A DNA stretch of 64,000 nucleotides. Source: Kryptolebias marmoratus. Taxonomy: Eukaryota > Chordata > Actinopteri > Cyprinodontiformes > Rivulidae. The stretch is from NCBI RefSeq assembly GCF_001649575.2, contig NC_051441.1, positions 12,693,913-12,757,912 on the forward strand. Reading direction: 5' to 3'. Shown piece after piece: positions 1 through 11,239 of this stretch (position 1 is the first letter of the stretch; every line of letters starts with the position of its first letter). The translations under genes and the position numbers were made by a program. The notes beneath the pieces are model-generated. The model was not told the DNA's origin. It made no database searches and saw nothing but the letters and a program-made list of their open reading frames with translations.

Positions 1-335
1 TACACGTCCTCTGTGTTCCTTGGCGTTTAGTAAAAATGAAACAAATAAATAAATCAGTACTTGTGATTTGTACTCCTTTTTGTCAGGTTGTATTTCTCTT
101 CCTGACCTCCTTTTTAAAGTCGGTTAAAAGCGTATGTACAATGTAAGACCCGCGACAGGAAGCGTCTCTTTTCTCCTCCACTTAGAGCCCACTTTGAATG
201 CGCTTGTTCCATATCTGTAAAATATTGATTTATTTTGATCAAAAGCTTTTTTTGAACACCTAGGATTTGTTTAAGTTTGCCTTGCTTTTAATGTCCATGT
301 TATGTTGAATAAAAATGTACAATTTCATCCAAGTT
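1..335 (+). other. Probable 3' UTR end of an unidentified neighbouring gene
   Basis: No coding exon is visible. The stretch is AU-rich, carries AATAAA at 308-313, and is followed about 20 bases later by a T/GT-rich run (332-352) resembling a downstream cleavage element. This is the usual architecture of a vertebrate mRNA 3' end on the plus strand. The gene would converge on cacna1i, which reads leftwards. Its coding part must lie left of the window, so I do not name it. An intergenic chance signal is the alternative. Confidence 0.45.
308..313 (+). promoter_or_regulatory. Polyadenylation signal AATAAA
   Basis: A canonical hexamer lies in an AU-rich context with a U/GU-rich tract about 20-40 bases downstream, consistent with cleavage near 325-335. 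This is inferred from sequence only. Confidence 0.5.
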
Positions 336-340
336 TTTCT

Positions 341-2080
341 GGTCTTTTTGTGGCTTACGGGGAAACAAAAGAAGCCTTTACTCCTGGTGAAAATAGGACT
401 TTTTTTTCTGTTTTGGTTTTCCATTTCATGTTAGACAAAAGGGAATGTTTTTTTTTCCTGCTTTGAGGAACAGCTTATGTTGTATTGGCACATTTATAAA
501 AGAATTAAAGAACAGAGCTTCAATGTGAGTACTTAGTCAGAGCAGCGGTATAAGCTCAGAAAGCCTAAAGCTTGGTGGGTGTTTTTCCTTGTATTACAAG
601 CACAGTAACGATGTACACGACCAATAAGTACTTTAAACTCGTTTTGTTCCTCAAACCATCACTAAGCCATTTGTGTAGGACGGTACATTACCTTCTAAAA
701 GACCAGCGTCACTCATTTTTTAGTTTTCATGAAGGAGCCACAAACACGTGGCACAACCCAGAAGAGCCAGTCCCTCCGGCCGAGACAGAACTGTCCGTTC
801 ACATCGTAAGGATTGAAGACGCTCTGGAGGACGTTCGCATTTTGGCCAGAAAAGACAGATGATCTGAGAAAGGCGTGAAGGAAACCAAAATGTGTTGAAA
901 GGGAAAATAAACATACAGAATAGGTGGCCTCAGGTATCATTGATCCAACACCTACAGTGCATTTTAAAATAAACGTCCATAACACTTACTGCTTCGCTGC
1001 CGAGGAGCGCCGGCTCTGAAGCGGACGGTCCTGCAAAATCATCATACAGGTGAAGTTTATTATCTACATACTGGAATACTGGAGACTAAATCATGAAATG
1101 TGTCTTTAACAAGATACACACTTAGTAAGCAATGATGTGAGATCCATCCCTCAATTTGTTTTTATTTTACCAGTTTGTTGAGGCTGAAAGTGAAGGAAGT
1201 GATGTTAAAATAAAGGATTTTAGAGCAAAGTGCAACACTGCCATTTGGCTGTTTTCAGGTCACTATTTGCCTTAAGATTTATCCATCCTGCAACTTTCTG
1301 CTGACCTGCTGCAGGTTTCTCGTTACTCACCAGCAGGGGTCGCCGTGTGCCCGCCTTTCCAACCAAGGGCCTCAGTCATCTGCAGAGATGTGTGAGGCAG
1401 TGGCGTCACAGCAGTGCAGAAATAGCACTTGTGTGTCGGTGCATGTTCACGCTGGAGCTGGAAGGGATCTCGAGAATAACAACTCCTTTTAAACAGTGTC
1501 ACACTCACGCAACACAGGCATCCTGCTCTGCAACACGCAGCCTGCACATGTCATTAGCTGAGCAGTTTTTTGTTTTGTTTAGTTTTTTTTTTTCTCCCAT
1601 CCAGAATAGGAGATGCAGTTGGAAAGAGAAGGAGGGGGGAATGGGAGAAATGAGATGGTGAGCTGAAAAGGCAGGAGAAAAGAAAATGTGACAGTACAGG
1701 AAACTAAGGGGAGAGATCGTGGGAAGAGAGCTGAGTGTGTTGCTAAAAAAAATGCCACGGTGAAGAATAGAAATAGATTGTTCTGCATTCCCCACCTTTA
1801 CTGTATTTCACACACAGGCATCCAAACCCAAGTAAAGGCAGCCAAAAGATTATGCAGCAGAGAAGGCAATTCATCACTGCTGCTAGCGTGCTGTCAGATT
1901 AACAAGTAAAATTTGACACTTGCTCACAGCTTATGTCAGCTGTCACTCATGTTCTGATGAGGAAATCATTTCCAACTCATTGGAGCTCATGTGTGCTGCT
2001 TTAAAAGCAATAATTTCCCCCTCTATGAATAATAATGGTTATTTATTTGGCATGAGCTGCAATTTCATTCCAGCCAAGAA
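341..2080. other. Intergenic stretch, no gene recognised
   Basis: Short open frames occur on both strands, but none has a recognisable domain, coding-like composition or splice context. The last 200 bases (about 1850-2080) look single-copy, with several TGTCA-type motifs and an AT-rich core, and could be a conserved non-coding element. I cannot test conservation here. Confidence 0.4.
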
Positions 2081-2084
2081 GGAC

Positions 2085-2350
2085 TTAAAGTGGTAGTTCA
2101 GGTCTTTAGAAGTGGGTTCCTGTGGAAGAGTTATGAACAGTTAATATCTTACCTGTTGTAGATAGCTCTTTGATCAACCTCAGTTCGGAGAAATAGAGCT
2201 GAACTCCGACCAGATTGACAAGCGAATAGCTAGTCTGAGCTGGGACCATCAAATCTAACACACATTTTTAGCCATCTGTGAGACAGGTGGAAATAAATAT
2301 CTCCCACCGCCTTTCATGAAAACGTTTCAGACTTAGATGATCTTATTTTG
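2085..2350 (+). repeat. Dispersed foldback-type element, one arm (family C)
   Basis: The segment beginning with a 'TTAAAG..GTTCAG' terminus and containing 'TATCTTACCTGTTGTAG', followed by an 'AACCTCAG..GGAGAAAT' block, recurs near 26615 and, more weakly, 38914. Related single arms of the opposite orientation occur near 37130 and 55790. The 26615 copy contains both arms as inverted repeats, so this is probably a truncated copy of a non-autonomous DNA element. Confidence 0.55.
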
Positions 2351-2429
2351 CGGTTAGAGACGTTCTGGTCAAACCTTGAAAATGAGTAGCACTTGGATTA
2401 TGTGTTGCGAATGTCTCTCAGCTACAACC

Positions 2430-2835
2430 ACCCCGAGCTTTAACACAATATCTGTAAAATTCACTGAATTACACCCATTTCTGGGTTTACTGTGGTCAGT
2501 AGGCAGTGGTGGCCATCTTGAATTGGGCTGGCTCCAAAGGTTAAACAACTGTAGCGGTACATCCAATGATCATTTCCTGAATGTTTCATTAAAGTTCCTC
2601 CAGTGGTTCATGAGATATTTTGCTGACAGTTGACTGAATAGTTAAAAATTTAAACAAAGATCTCGTACGGTCTTTAGCAAATACACACAATATATACGTT
2701 GGGGATCAGTCTCAGCTACTAACATACCAAATTGTAGCTCAATGTCTGACTGGGTTATAGTCATTTTTGTGTTTGAAGTCGGTTAGCAGTGGCGGCCATC
2801 TTGAATGAAGCATTTTCATTTTTGCAGAGTCAGAA
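2430..2835 (+). repeat. Dispersed repeat family A (two partial copies)
   Basis: Carries the signature 'GGTGGCCATCTTGAATTGGG', then 'TACATCCAATGATCATTTCC' and 'CAGTGGTTCATGAGATATTT'. The same ordered blocks recur at about 4190, 10540-11230, 15790-16190, 42830, 43840 and 61670, in both orientations. A second partial copy, up to the GGCGGCCATC motif, ends near 2810. It has no coding capacity that I can recognise and is an interspersed repeat of unknown class. Confidence 0.6.
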
Positions 2836-4189
2836 ATATCCAGTAGTTTTGCGTTGCCTTGTACAGCAAGCTCAGTTTTTCTGCTGTTGGGAGTAACGCT
2901 GGACATTCAGCGCTTTTTTTATTTCCACATTAAATGTGTAAGTGTGGAGCCCGCCTTAAGGTTTGCACTTCTGCCCGTCCTCGCTGTTCCCTCAGCAGAT
3001 GGCTCCACCACAGGAACGGGCTCCGAATCGACAAGTTTACAGCCCAGCAGCTTCCTTTTTTGTCTTTCTTCACTGACCGTCTCCTCCCCCCTCGTGGTAC
3101 CTTCTTTGTCGTTTCTCCCCCTGTGTGCCCTGCTGTGTTTGCAGTTCTGGCGCTACACGAGCCACCCGGAGTCAGGGAGGAAGCCAGTTAAGAGCCTTCA
3201 GTCCTCCCACCTGAGCATCCAAATCCTTTTGTGCTGGATGGAGTGAGCAGAAACTCATCCTGTGTGCTCATCGTCTGAAAGCTCAAGAGGAAATGGTTGG
3301 ATGGACTGAATGACAATAATAATAAAAAAAAAAAAAACAGGAGGAAGAAATGTTTCTGGAGGCTGACACTCTATTATTTTTTTTAGCAGGATCATCATAA
3401 ATTGTGAAATTCACTGGGTTCCTGCCAAGCATTTTGATACATTATATGAATGTTGGAAATGTCTGAAGGAGAAAACACAACTGGCGGGGTGTAAAACAAA
3501 AATAAAATTAAAATAAAAATAGTAATATAAAAGCACATTCACAGACACGTATTTAAGATATGGATCAATACCAAATCATTTCCCGGACTAACCTTGTCTC
3601 CATGGTGATGGCCCGAGCTGACCTTGCTTAATTTGTAATATAAAAGCCAACAGTCTTGAAAGGAGCACAGATTATGTACGGGTGGAATAAAAGTAATTCT
3701 GCACTCGGAGCTATCGGACCTCCCTCTGGGTTTCACTGAAAGGGTAGAGAAACCTGAAAAAAAAAGGGCTGCAGCAGTCCAAATGAAAGGTGTTGCCACA
3801 GTCAAAGTAATGAATAACAAAAACATAAAAAAAAGGTGTATTAATAAAGTTAAATACTTGACGTAGTCCCTTATTTTAATAAGCTATTTTTATGCAGTTG
3901 TAAACTCAGAACTAGAAACGTGTCGTCACTGGAAACTTTCAGTTTTGTTGCACCAAATTTCACTGCTTTCCATTTAAGACATGATCTCAGATGAAAATTC
4001 ACAAAGTTGGTGTAAGTCTGGACCCAACTGTATGTGCCACTTCCTGTTTTATCCGGTTTCTTCCTGCAGCCTGAAAACATGCAGGCACCCAGTATGTAAC
4101 AGGTAAGTACCTGGTACTTAACCCTGTACAGGTACGGGCTGCTGTATTATATAGATCTGCTGAAATGACAGGATATCATTGATGGGATA

Positions 4190-4400
4190 CTGAAATGGGC
4201 TCAGTAGCTGCAAAAATGACTGAGTTGTAGCCATTTTTGTGTTTGTAAAGGTTGATTAGCTGTGGCGGCCATATTCAAGCAGGTTCCCTCCAAAAGGTAA
4301 TCAGCTATAGATGTGCATCCAATGATCACTTTGTGAGTTTCATTAAAATATGTTCAGCAGATCATGGGATACTTTGTTAGCAGACAAACTAACACACGCA
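4190..4400 (+). repeat. Dispersed repeat family A copy
   Basis: Shows the ordered blocks of the family: 'GTAGCCATTTTTGTGTTTG', 'AGCTGTGGCGGCCAT', a 'TGCATCCAATGATCAC' core and 'AGATCATGGGATACTTTG'. It is diverged from the other copies, so it is probably old. Confidence 0.6.
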
Positions 4401-7320
4401 GGCAATTACATGAAGATTGTAAAGTTCAAATCTGAAAAAAAGAATAACTCAGTCTCGTGTTTTTAGATTTGTGTGGATGTTTTGTTGGTTGCATTTACTC
4501 AAAATCTAAAAGGAAAAAAATGAGACCAATCAAAGCGTTTGTGAAACACGCTTGTAGTTCACCTCTTGTCAAATCTATTTATTATGCAAGAGGATGTTAT
4601 GGCCATAATTACCATGGTTGTGTTTTATTTAGTTGCGCACTAAGCATGCTTGTTTCATGTGTACACAGTCTCCTGTTGTTCTTTGAAGAAAAATGCTGAC
4701 GGTGCAATCTCCCAGCCCATCCTCTTCGTTCCCAGCTCACAGTTCCATCCCATGAATTATGTATTCGATTATTGAGCTTTTCATTACAGGAATGGTAAAC
4801 TGGACACTCACCTCTGTTGTACTTCAAGCGTACAATGGACATTTTTTATTTTTTTTAATCTCTCCCTTCTTTCCCAGCGTCATTGTCGGCTCCTGTGTTC
4901 TGGATGAGAGGAACGGCCCTGGGTGTTTGTTGTGCCTCTCGGGACGTTGCACGGCGTTTGCGCAAGGGAATACAATGAAGCAGCATGATAACAAGATAAA
5001 AGCCTTGTGATGGACTTCAAAGGGAGGTGCCTGCTTGAATGGAAACATAATGAAACGCAGTCTGTGCCTTGGCGATTTCAAAGAAATTCGGCATTCATGG
5101 AAGCTACACAGGTGCACACGTGGGATGTTATGCTAAAACACACAAGCGGCGGTGTGTAAAAAACTGCTTTCCTACACGTCAGAGGGAACAGGAAATGAGA
5201 AGGGGTCTTAGTACATTATCTGTCTATTTGTACATTAATATAGATCCCTTTTTCACTAAAACAACCAAGGTGAAGCTATAATTAAGCTCATCAGTGATAT
5301 AACCTCACATTCCTCCTGGCTCCCAAATTACAAATCCCCACAGATTTTGGCTTCAATGGAAGTTAATTAAGTCGCTTCATCTGTCTCTATTTATGCCGAT
5401 GATGTGACCCTGTTCCGCCACGTGCATGTTTAGCACCAAAGATGTTTATCTCCCACAGGCCTGCGAGTCTTGGCACACAGTGATGCTGTCTCTGCTGTAA
5501 ATCTGCATGTCATTTATTGATTTATGCTGCGCCCGCAGAAGGTGGGCTGTCCTGCCAGGTGTGGAGATACGCTCATGACAGCAAAGGAAAGATAATCACA
5601 GGCTTATATCTGGACAGATGTCGGGCGCGAATTGTCTTCCTGTTGAAAACGCACGCGATTGACATTTTTGCTTGCGTTGCCATCAAAACATGAAGTAATG
5701 GGGAGGGGATGTTGGAAGGTGGCCTCTGCATTCTGAATCCTTTGGCCTTTCATCGATTCAGACCTTCAGCGGCTCTGTATTGATTCTCTGTCTTTCCCTA
5801 TCTAGAGATTAGTCATGTACATGATCACTGATGCAGTGAGTAGTGTGATAACACGGACAAGTCAGTGAAAGTCAAAGTCGACAAGCTGGGCTTTAGTGCA
5901 AACTGTGTATCAGAACAACAGTTTCTTAAACGCCTTAAGGTTTGAGCACCAACCTCCAAACTGATAGGAAAGTGTGTGTGAACGTGTGTCATTGTCGTGC
6001 TCAGCTGCGAACACTGTCAGGTGGCATTTTCCTGATGTACAGTATTTCATGTGCACCTGTGTGTTTCGCCGTAGGTGTTTACGCCTACATTCATGTGTGT
6101 GGCGGGCTTCACTTCTTTTCCTGTAATCATCCTGAGCTCGTCTACGATGAGTAATGAAGCACTGGCTGTCTGGCGGATGCTGTTTAATCATGCAAATCAG
6201 CACTAGGCTCATTCCCTGCAAGGATATTACCGACGCCGGCCACCGAGCGAGGCCGACCTCCTCCTGGCTGATTTACTCTGCCCCCTTCCCACTGGCCCTG
6301 TGAATGACACCACAGCTGTAATGTATACAATAACAGGGAACGGGCCAGACACAAGGAAAGGGCAGAGAAGTTGTTGTGGTGAGCAGCAGGAAGTAGGAAA
6401 ACAGAATCCAGAAGAATTGCAGTACATTTTCATTATCTGTGAGCAGGATTGTGTAATCATTGAGGACATGCTACATTCTGTGTTTCCATCCACAGAGCCT
6501 GTGCATCGTCCATCAGAAAATCACACAATCTAAGAATATTCCTGGTGTTTTACTGCAAGCTTCCTTTGTTAGTTTATTGTGATGTTGTGTGATTTCTGAT
6601 TAAAGTGAAAAATGTTGCTCTAAAATCAGCAAAATTGTTGTCTCGTGCTCGGCAAAAGTCAAAGGGACAAACCAAACCTAACCTGCCATTCCATTGTTGT
6701 TAAGTTCCGGGGTGAGCCCTGACCCTGGGGGAGCGCAGAGAAGACGATTAAACTCGACTCTCTTAGTGGAAGCTTCCTTTGGTTCCCTGCTGCCTGACCT
6801 CCTGTTTATCTCCCTCGAAGGTTACTGCAGGGCACGCCCTCCCATCGCCTCGTTCATGCGTCGCTTTTTCTTCCCCCCACCTGACAACAGATTGCCTTTT
6901 TGACTCGGGTCATCCCGCTGCCTGAGTCACACTCAAATCTGAGCTCAGCTTTCCACCAAATGTGTTTCCAAGTTTTCCCGACTACCTCCATCCTCAAGTG
7001 CAAGATTCTTTAGGGGCTAGAATAGCTTTGACGATGAGCCGCGAGTGGAGGTGCTGCGTGCCTCTGACTCTCCGTCCAAGGTTCAGCGTTGGAGCTCAAT
7101 CTCTGGTGTGGTATGATGGTCTTGTCCCAGCCTGAGAATAATATCTACACAACATGTACTAATGCTATATTAAATGTGTCCAGCAAATCATAGCAAGTTG
7201 CCATTCATCATGGCAGATAATGCTTCACAGCCTCTGTGTCTAAAAGACTCGACAGCTGATAAACATATTGCAGACTCTCTTACACTCAGGTGGCACGGAA
7301 GATCACAACATATTTGGATC
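4400..7320. other. Intergenic, mostly single-copy sequence
   Basis: I find no exon chain, RNA gene or transposon in this interval. About 5290-5730 has a composition unlike the surrounding AT-rich repeats and contains homeodomain-like AT cores and a CACGTG E-box near 5420. It is a candidate conserved non-coding element, judged by eye. The remainder holds only short unsupported reading frames. Confidence 0.35.
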
Positions 7321-7323
7321 TGA

Positions 7324-7407
7324 CATGGCGACATGCGGCGACAAGCGGCGACAAGCGGCGACAAACGGCGACAAGCGGCGACAAGCGGCGACAAGCGGCG
7401 ACAAACG
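7324..7407 (+). repeat. Decamer tandem repeat (GCGGCGACAA)n
   Basis: About eight head-to-tail copies of a 10-base unit, with A/G and T/A variants in some units (ATGCGGCG, AAACGGCG). Because 10 is not a multiple of 3, each strand reads as a 10-residue repeat over 30 bases. The open frames across it are therefore a consequence of the repeat and not evidence of a gene. Confidence 0.9.
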
Positions 7408-7799
7408 ACAGGAATTAAAAACGCTGATGTCAAAACTTCTCAGGGGTGTCCCAAATGCAAACAGCAGCTTCCAATGTTTCTTTTCTTCGGGGTTATTGAG
7501 GAATAATGTAAGGGAAATGGATTATTTGTGGCCAAGGTCACAAGAGTAAAGTTGCAAACCATTTGTGTCCAAGTGTGTGTTTTTTTGGGGGGGAGATTGA
7601 AGTCGATCAGTGCTGACATTTGCACTGACGTGCACTGAAATGGAAAATCCAGCACTGTCTGACAAACATCTGACTCTCGCTTCAAAACCTGCAGGAGCAG
7701 GTCCACTCCTTAAAACCACACACACAGACACACAGACACACAGACACAAGTATTTCTCTTGCCCTGGCTCCAACTTGTACCACGGAGAGAAATTTTGAC

Positions 7800-9835
7800 A
7801 TGTGTCGCTTTGAGTATTAGAACATTTTTTTTAAATTTTTTTTTATCAAAATTGTTATCACACTTATGCCTGAGAATAAATGCATTTTATTGTAATGATA
7901 CTAGTATTCTAGTTGGAGAATGATTAGAGACTATGACTGATGTTTTATTATTTATCATATTGATTGGTTTCACACGGTTCAGTTTAATCGATTCTTTATA
8001 AAACTTTCAACATCCTGATGCAAAGTGTGGCTTAACAGTTGTACGTACAGGAACCGGACATCCACTTTCCTCTGTTTTTAGCTGACCACATACCATATGT
8101 GTGGGGGGAGTGAACATCTGTCACCAAACAGAGACAACACCAGAACAAACTTTCTGCTACATCCCCTCGAGAGAGCGGCACAGGGTCACACTACACACAG
8201 CCAGCTCTTGTAAAACTAATAATCCGAGCAAATTAGCCTACGGTGTCCCGTAGGACCGTGCATCTAATAAAACAGACAACCCAAAAACAATCTGTTATGC
8301 TGCCATGCCTAAATAAGAATGAGCTCATTTGAAAAGCCAAATTGTTTTCTTTTTCTTTTATTTATTTATTTGGATTTAAATTAATGTAAATCCAAATAAA
8401 GCAGGTTCTGCTTTGCTTTTTTTAAAAGGCAGAAACACATTTGAGATTGATTTATCTATTTTTTCGACAGCAGATGCAAACCAAACTGTTAGCTGTCAGA
8501 CATCATTTTTCCAAGATCTGAAACAGTCTTTTATGGCGATCTGCTATGCTAATTAGGCTAATTAGCTTTTAACCACACTTGAGATAATTTGTTTTTCATT
8601 CTTCCTGACAATCTGGTACTTCAACGGAATCAAGAAGGCTCCCATCAGTCAGACAGGCTGAGGTTTATCTTAATCAGACTCTGAGACTGTCGTGGTTTAG
8701 GGGTCTTTGTTTAGTTTTTTGGTCATTTGAGCTTGCTCTTATTTGATATTGGGTTTCATTGTGTTTTGGTTGTTTAATTATGCATTGACATTAGACGTCT
8801 TCAACAACCTCTAGTTCCAGCTCCCCACAGTCCACCTGGCTTCCATTAGTAATCAGCAACACCTGTTTCCACTCACCAGCAGCCCATCAAGTGTATATAC
8901 TTCTATTTTTTTTTCTCAATCACTTCTCAGTTCATCCTATTAGTTCCCATAGTTTCTATTTGTGTCATGTCTCCTTATGCTGCCTTCGGTTCTTGCGTCG
9001 GAGTTTATTAAAACTTTAATATTTTATCCTCCATTCAACCACAAATTATTGACAATTACAAACACCAATTATCTACACCAGATGCAACAACACACACTAA
9101 AACTGAAATAAAATGTTTTAACTTGCTTCCAGTTAGAAAACTTGCATCAGTTCAACTTGGTTTGGTAATCATTGCATAAAAAACAGCACTGTGACAACTT
9201 TTTTAATAGAAATAGAAAGGTAGACCAAATTAATGTCTTGTGATTCATTTTGTCCTTGAAACTAGTCACTTCAGAAACTTATCTCCTCATAGCCGCTCTG
9301 CATCTGATCTGTCCTGTTTTTAGCCATTCCGCACCCATTAGGATCCTCTACCTCTACTCTCTGCACAGGCATCTAACGTGTTACAAATCCACTCATTTGA
9401 ATGCATTTTGTGCTTCGTTCACGCTCATAAGAAGAACTAAAACAGAACATAGTGGATCTCTGAATGACTACTTAGTGGAGTATGATTTTATCAGACTATA
9501 AACTGGAGAGGATTAACATCTGAATGTGTTGCCAGTGACACAAGCTTGGTCAAAAACCCGCTTTAGTGTTAAAAAACTTACAAAAATTGCCTGATAATAG
9601 TCAATCATACTAAACTTGTACAAAGAAATGACCCTTAGTTTTAGAAAGAATGGATGATTATCATTTAATTTTTTGTGACTTGACAGTCATAATAATATTA
9701 ACTGAAGCTAATTCTGAATTTATAGAACAGTATTCTTTTTTGGTAATTATTATAGTCTGTCTTATTATAGTCTGTCTTAAAGCTATAGTCAATACAGAAA
9801 CCAAGAGAGGTCATGCTTAAAAATTCATTTTCATG
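7800..9835. other. AT-rich intergenic sequence, no gene recognised
   Basis: The stretch contains homopolymer T/A runs and no supportable exon. The interval 8650-9060 has the look of a degraded mobile element (low GC, TATA-like and AATAA-type motifs), but I cannot assign it. Confidence 0.35.
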
Positions 9836-10350
9836 ACTTAATATTGAGATAAGGAGTTATCTCATTATATTGTGATAACAAAGCTCATTTTGTTGTAATA
9901 ATGGATTATTATCTTGAGATAATAAAGCTTCTTTTCTCAAGATAATGGCCTAATCAATTAAAATTATTTTGACCCAGAATTTCTTTTTTCATGACAATCA
10001 TAAATGGTTTCAAAATAAAAGAAAAGAAGGTCAGAAAGAGTCAGGTTAGCAACTGATCCAAAGTAAAAATGTCTCATCAAGGAGCATCCAAACAGAATTA
10101 CACATTCATGACTTGACTTGTTGTTCTGGATCGTATCAAAGTTTTATGGCAGCAATTATGAATGATGAAACTGGGTGTAATGCCACTCCTTTTCACACCA
10201 TTATCATCTTCAAATCATATGAAAGCAGTTTGTTTTCCTAAGATGACATGTATAAAACAAAGAACATATATATATTTTTCAATAATGAGATAAAACTAGA
10301 CTGGTTATCTTGAAGAAAAACAATAGTCAACTCAAGATCTCAAGATAATT
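9836..10350. repeat. Palindrome-rich AT repeat with TTATCTTGAGATAA-type motifs
   Basis: Multiple copies of 'TTATCTTGAGATAA'-like motifs occur on both strands. One perfect 12-base inverted repeat has arms at 9908-9919 and 9935-9946. Similar 'TCAAGATCTCAAGATAAT' motifs close the interval near 10330. This is consistent with a decayed MITE-like element. The outer ends are approximate. Confidence 0.45.
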
Positions 10351-10539
10351 TCATATAAATTAATAATTGCAGGCCCGGCTGTTCTCAGCTTTTGTCAGGT
10401 TCCTGTATGAACAACTAAATATGCATTTAGTTCTTGCTGTAAATATTTTGCTTGGGCTCATGCATGCACTGTTATTACCATCCAGCGCCAAAGACAAGAA
10501 GGCGACAATGTTTTTGCCTGTGTCTGTGTTCTTGTTTGT

Positions 10540-11230
10540 CTGTAGTGTTACCAAAATATGTCATGAACCATTGGATTGATTTTAATAAAACTGTCAAAAA
10601 GTAATCACTGAATAAGCGAATACAACTGATTAACCTTTGGAATCAACCCCATTCAAGATGGCTACTCCAGCTACTTAGACAACAAAAAAATGACTATAAC
10701 TTAGCCAGTTTTACAGATATTGAGATAAAGTTGGTGTGGTAGTAGCTGAGAGTCTTCCCAAACTTATACATCAAGAGCTATCACGTAAGATCTGTTTTAA
10801 AACTTTGAGATTAACTAGAGTGAATCCTGACTCTGTTGGCAAAATATCTTATAAATCCCTTGACAGATTTTAATGAAACGTTCAGAAAGTAACCATTGGA
10901 TGTACAGATGTAAATGATAAACGTTTGGAGTCAACCCAATTCAAGTTGACCACCATGGTCAACTGACCTTAGGAAACACAAAATGCTAGAACTCAGCTAA
11001 TATGACATATATTGAGCTACCATACCAAATACATACTCTGAGCAGTATTTTGGAAGATCTTACAACATTCCATGAGGTTCTACATAAAGTTATTGACAAG
11101 GTTTCACCAAAACAGCAACAACTTTGTTCCTCCTCAGAACGAGATGATCTTAGTTTAAAATTCTGTCATAAAAGGCAGCAGGCGATATGCATACCTTCAA
11201 GCAATGTTATGCCTTTAATTTTACAAAGGA
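10540..11230 (-). repeat. Dispersed repeat family A, two copies in minus orientation
   Basis: Reverse-complement copies of the family blocks are seen at about 10555-10700 ('ATTCAAGATGGC' with the preceding 'TTGGAATCAACCCC') and again at about 10850-10960 ('CATTGGATGTACAGATGTAA', 'GGAGTCAACCCAATTCAAG'). They are separated by 'TATTGAGATAAAGTTGGTGT'-type sequence that belongs to the same repeat. The tail runs to 'GGATCTGACATTG'. Confidence 0.6.
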
Positions 11231-11239
11231 TCTGACATT

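Noticed and set aside
713..985. Open frames on both strands near the left edge
   Set aside because: No recognisable domain, splice context or composition bias; overlapping frames on opposite strands point to chance.
7188..7549. Open frames with a 10-residue repeat, and a CRISPR-like appearance
   Set aside because: Consequence of the decamer tandem repeat; the units are contiguous, with no spacers, in a vertebrate genome.
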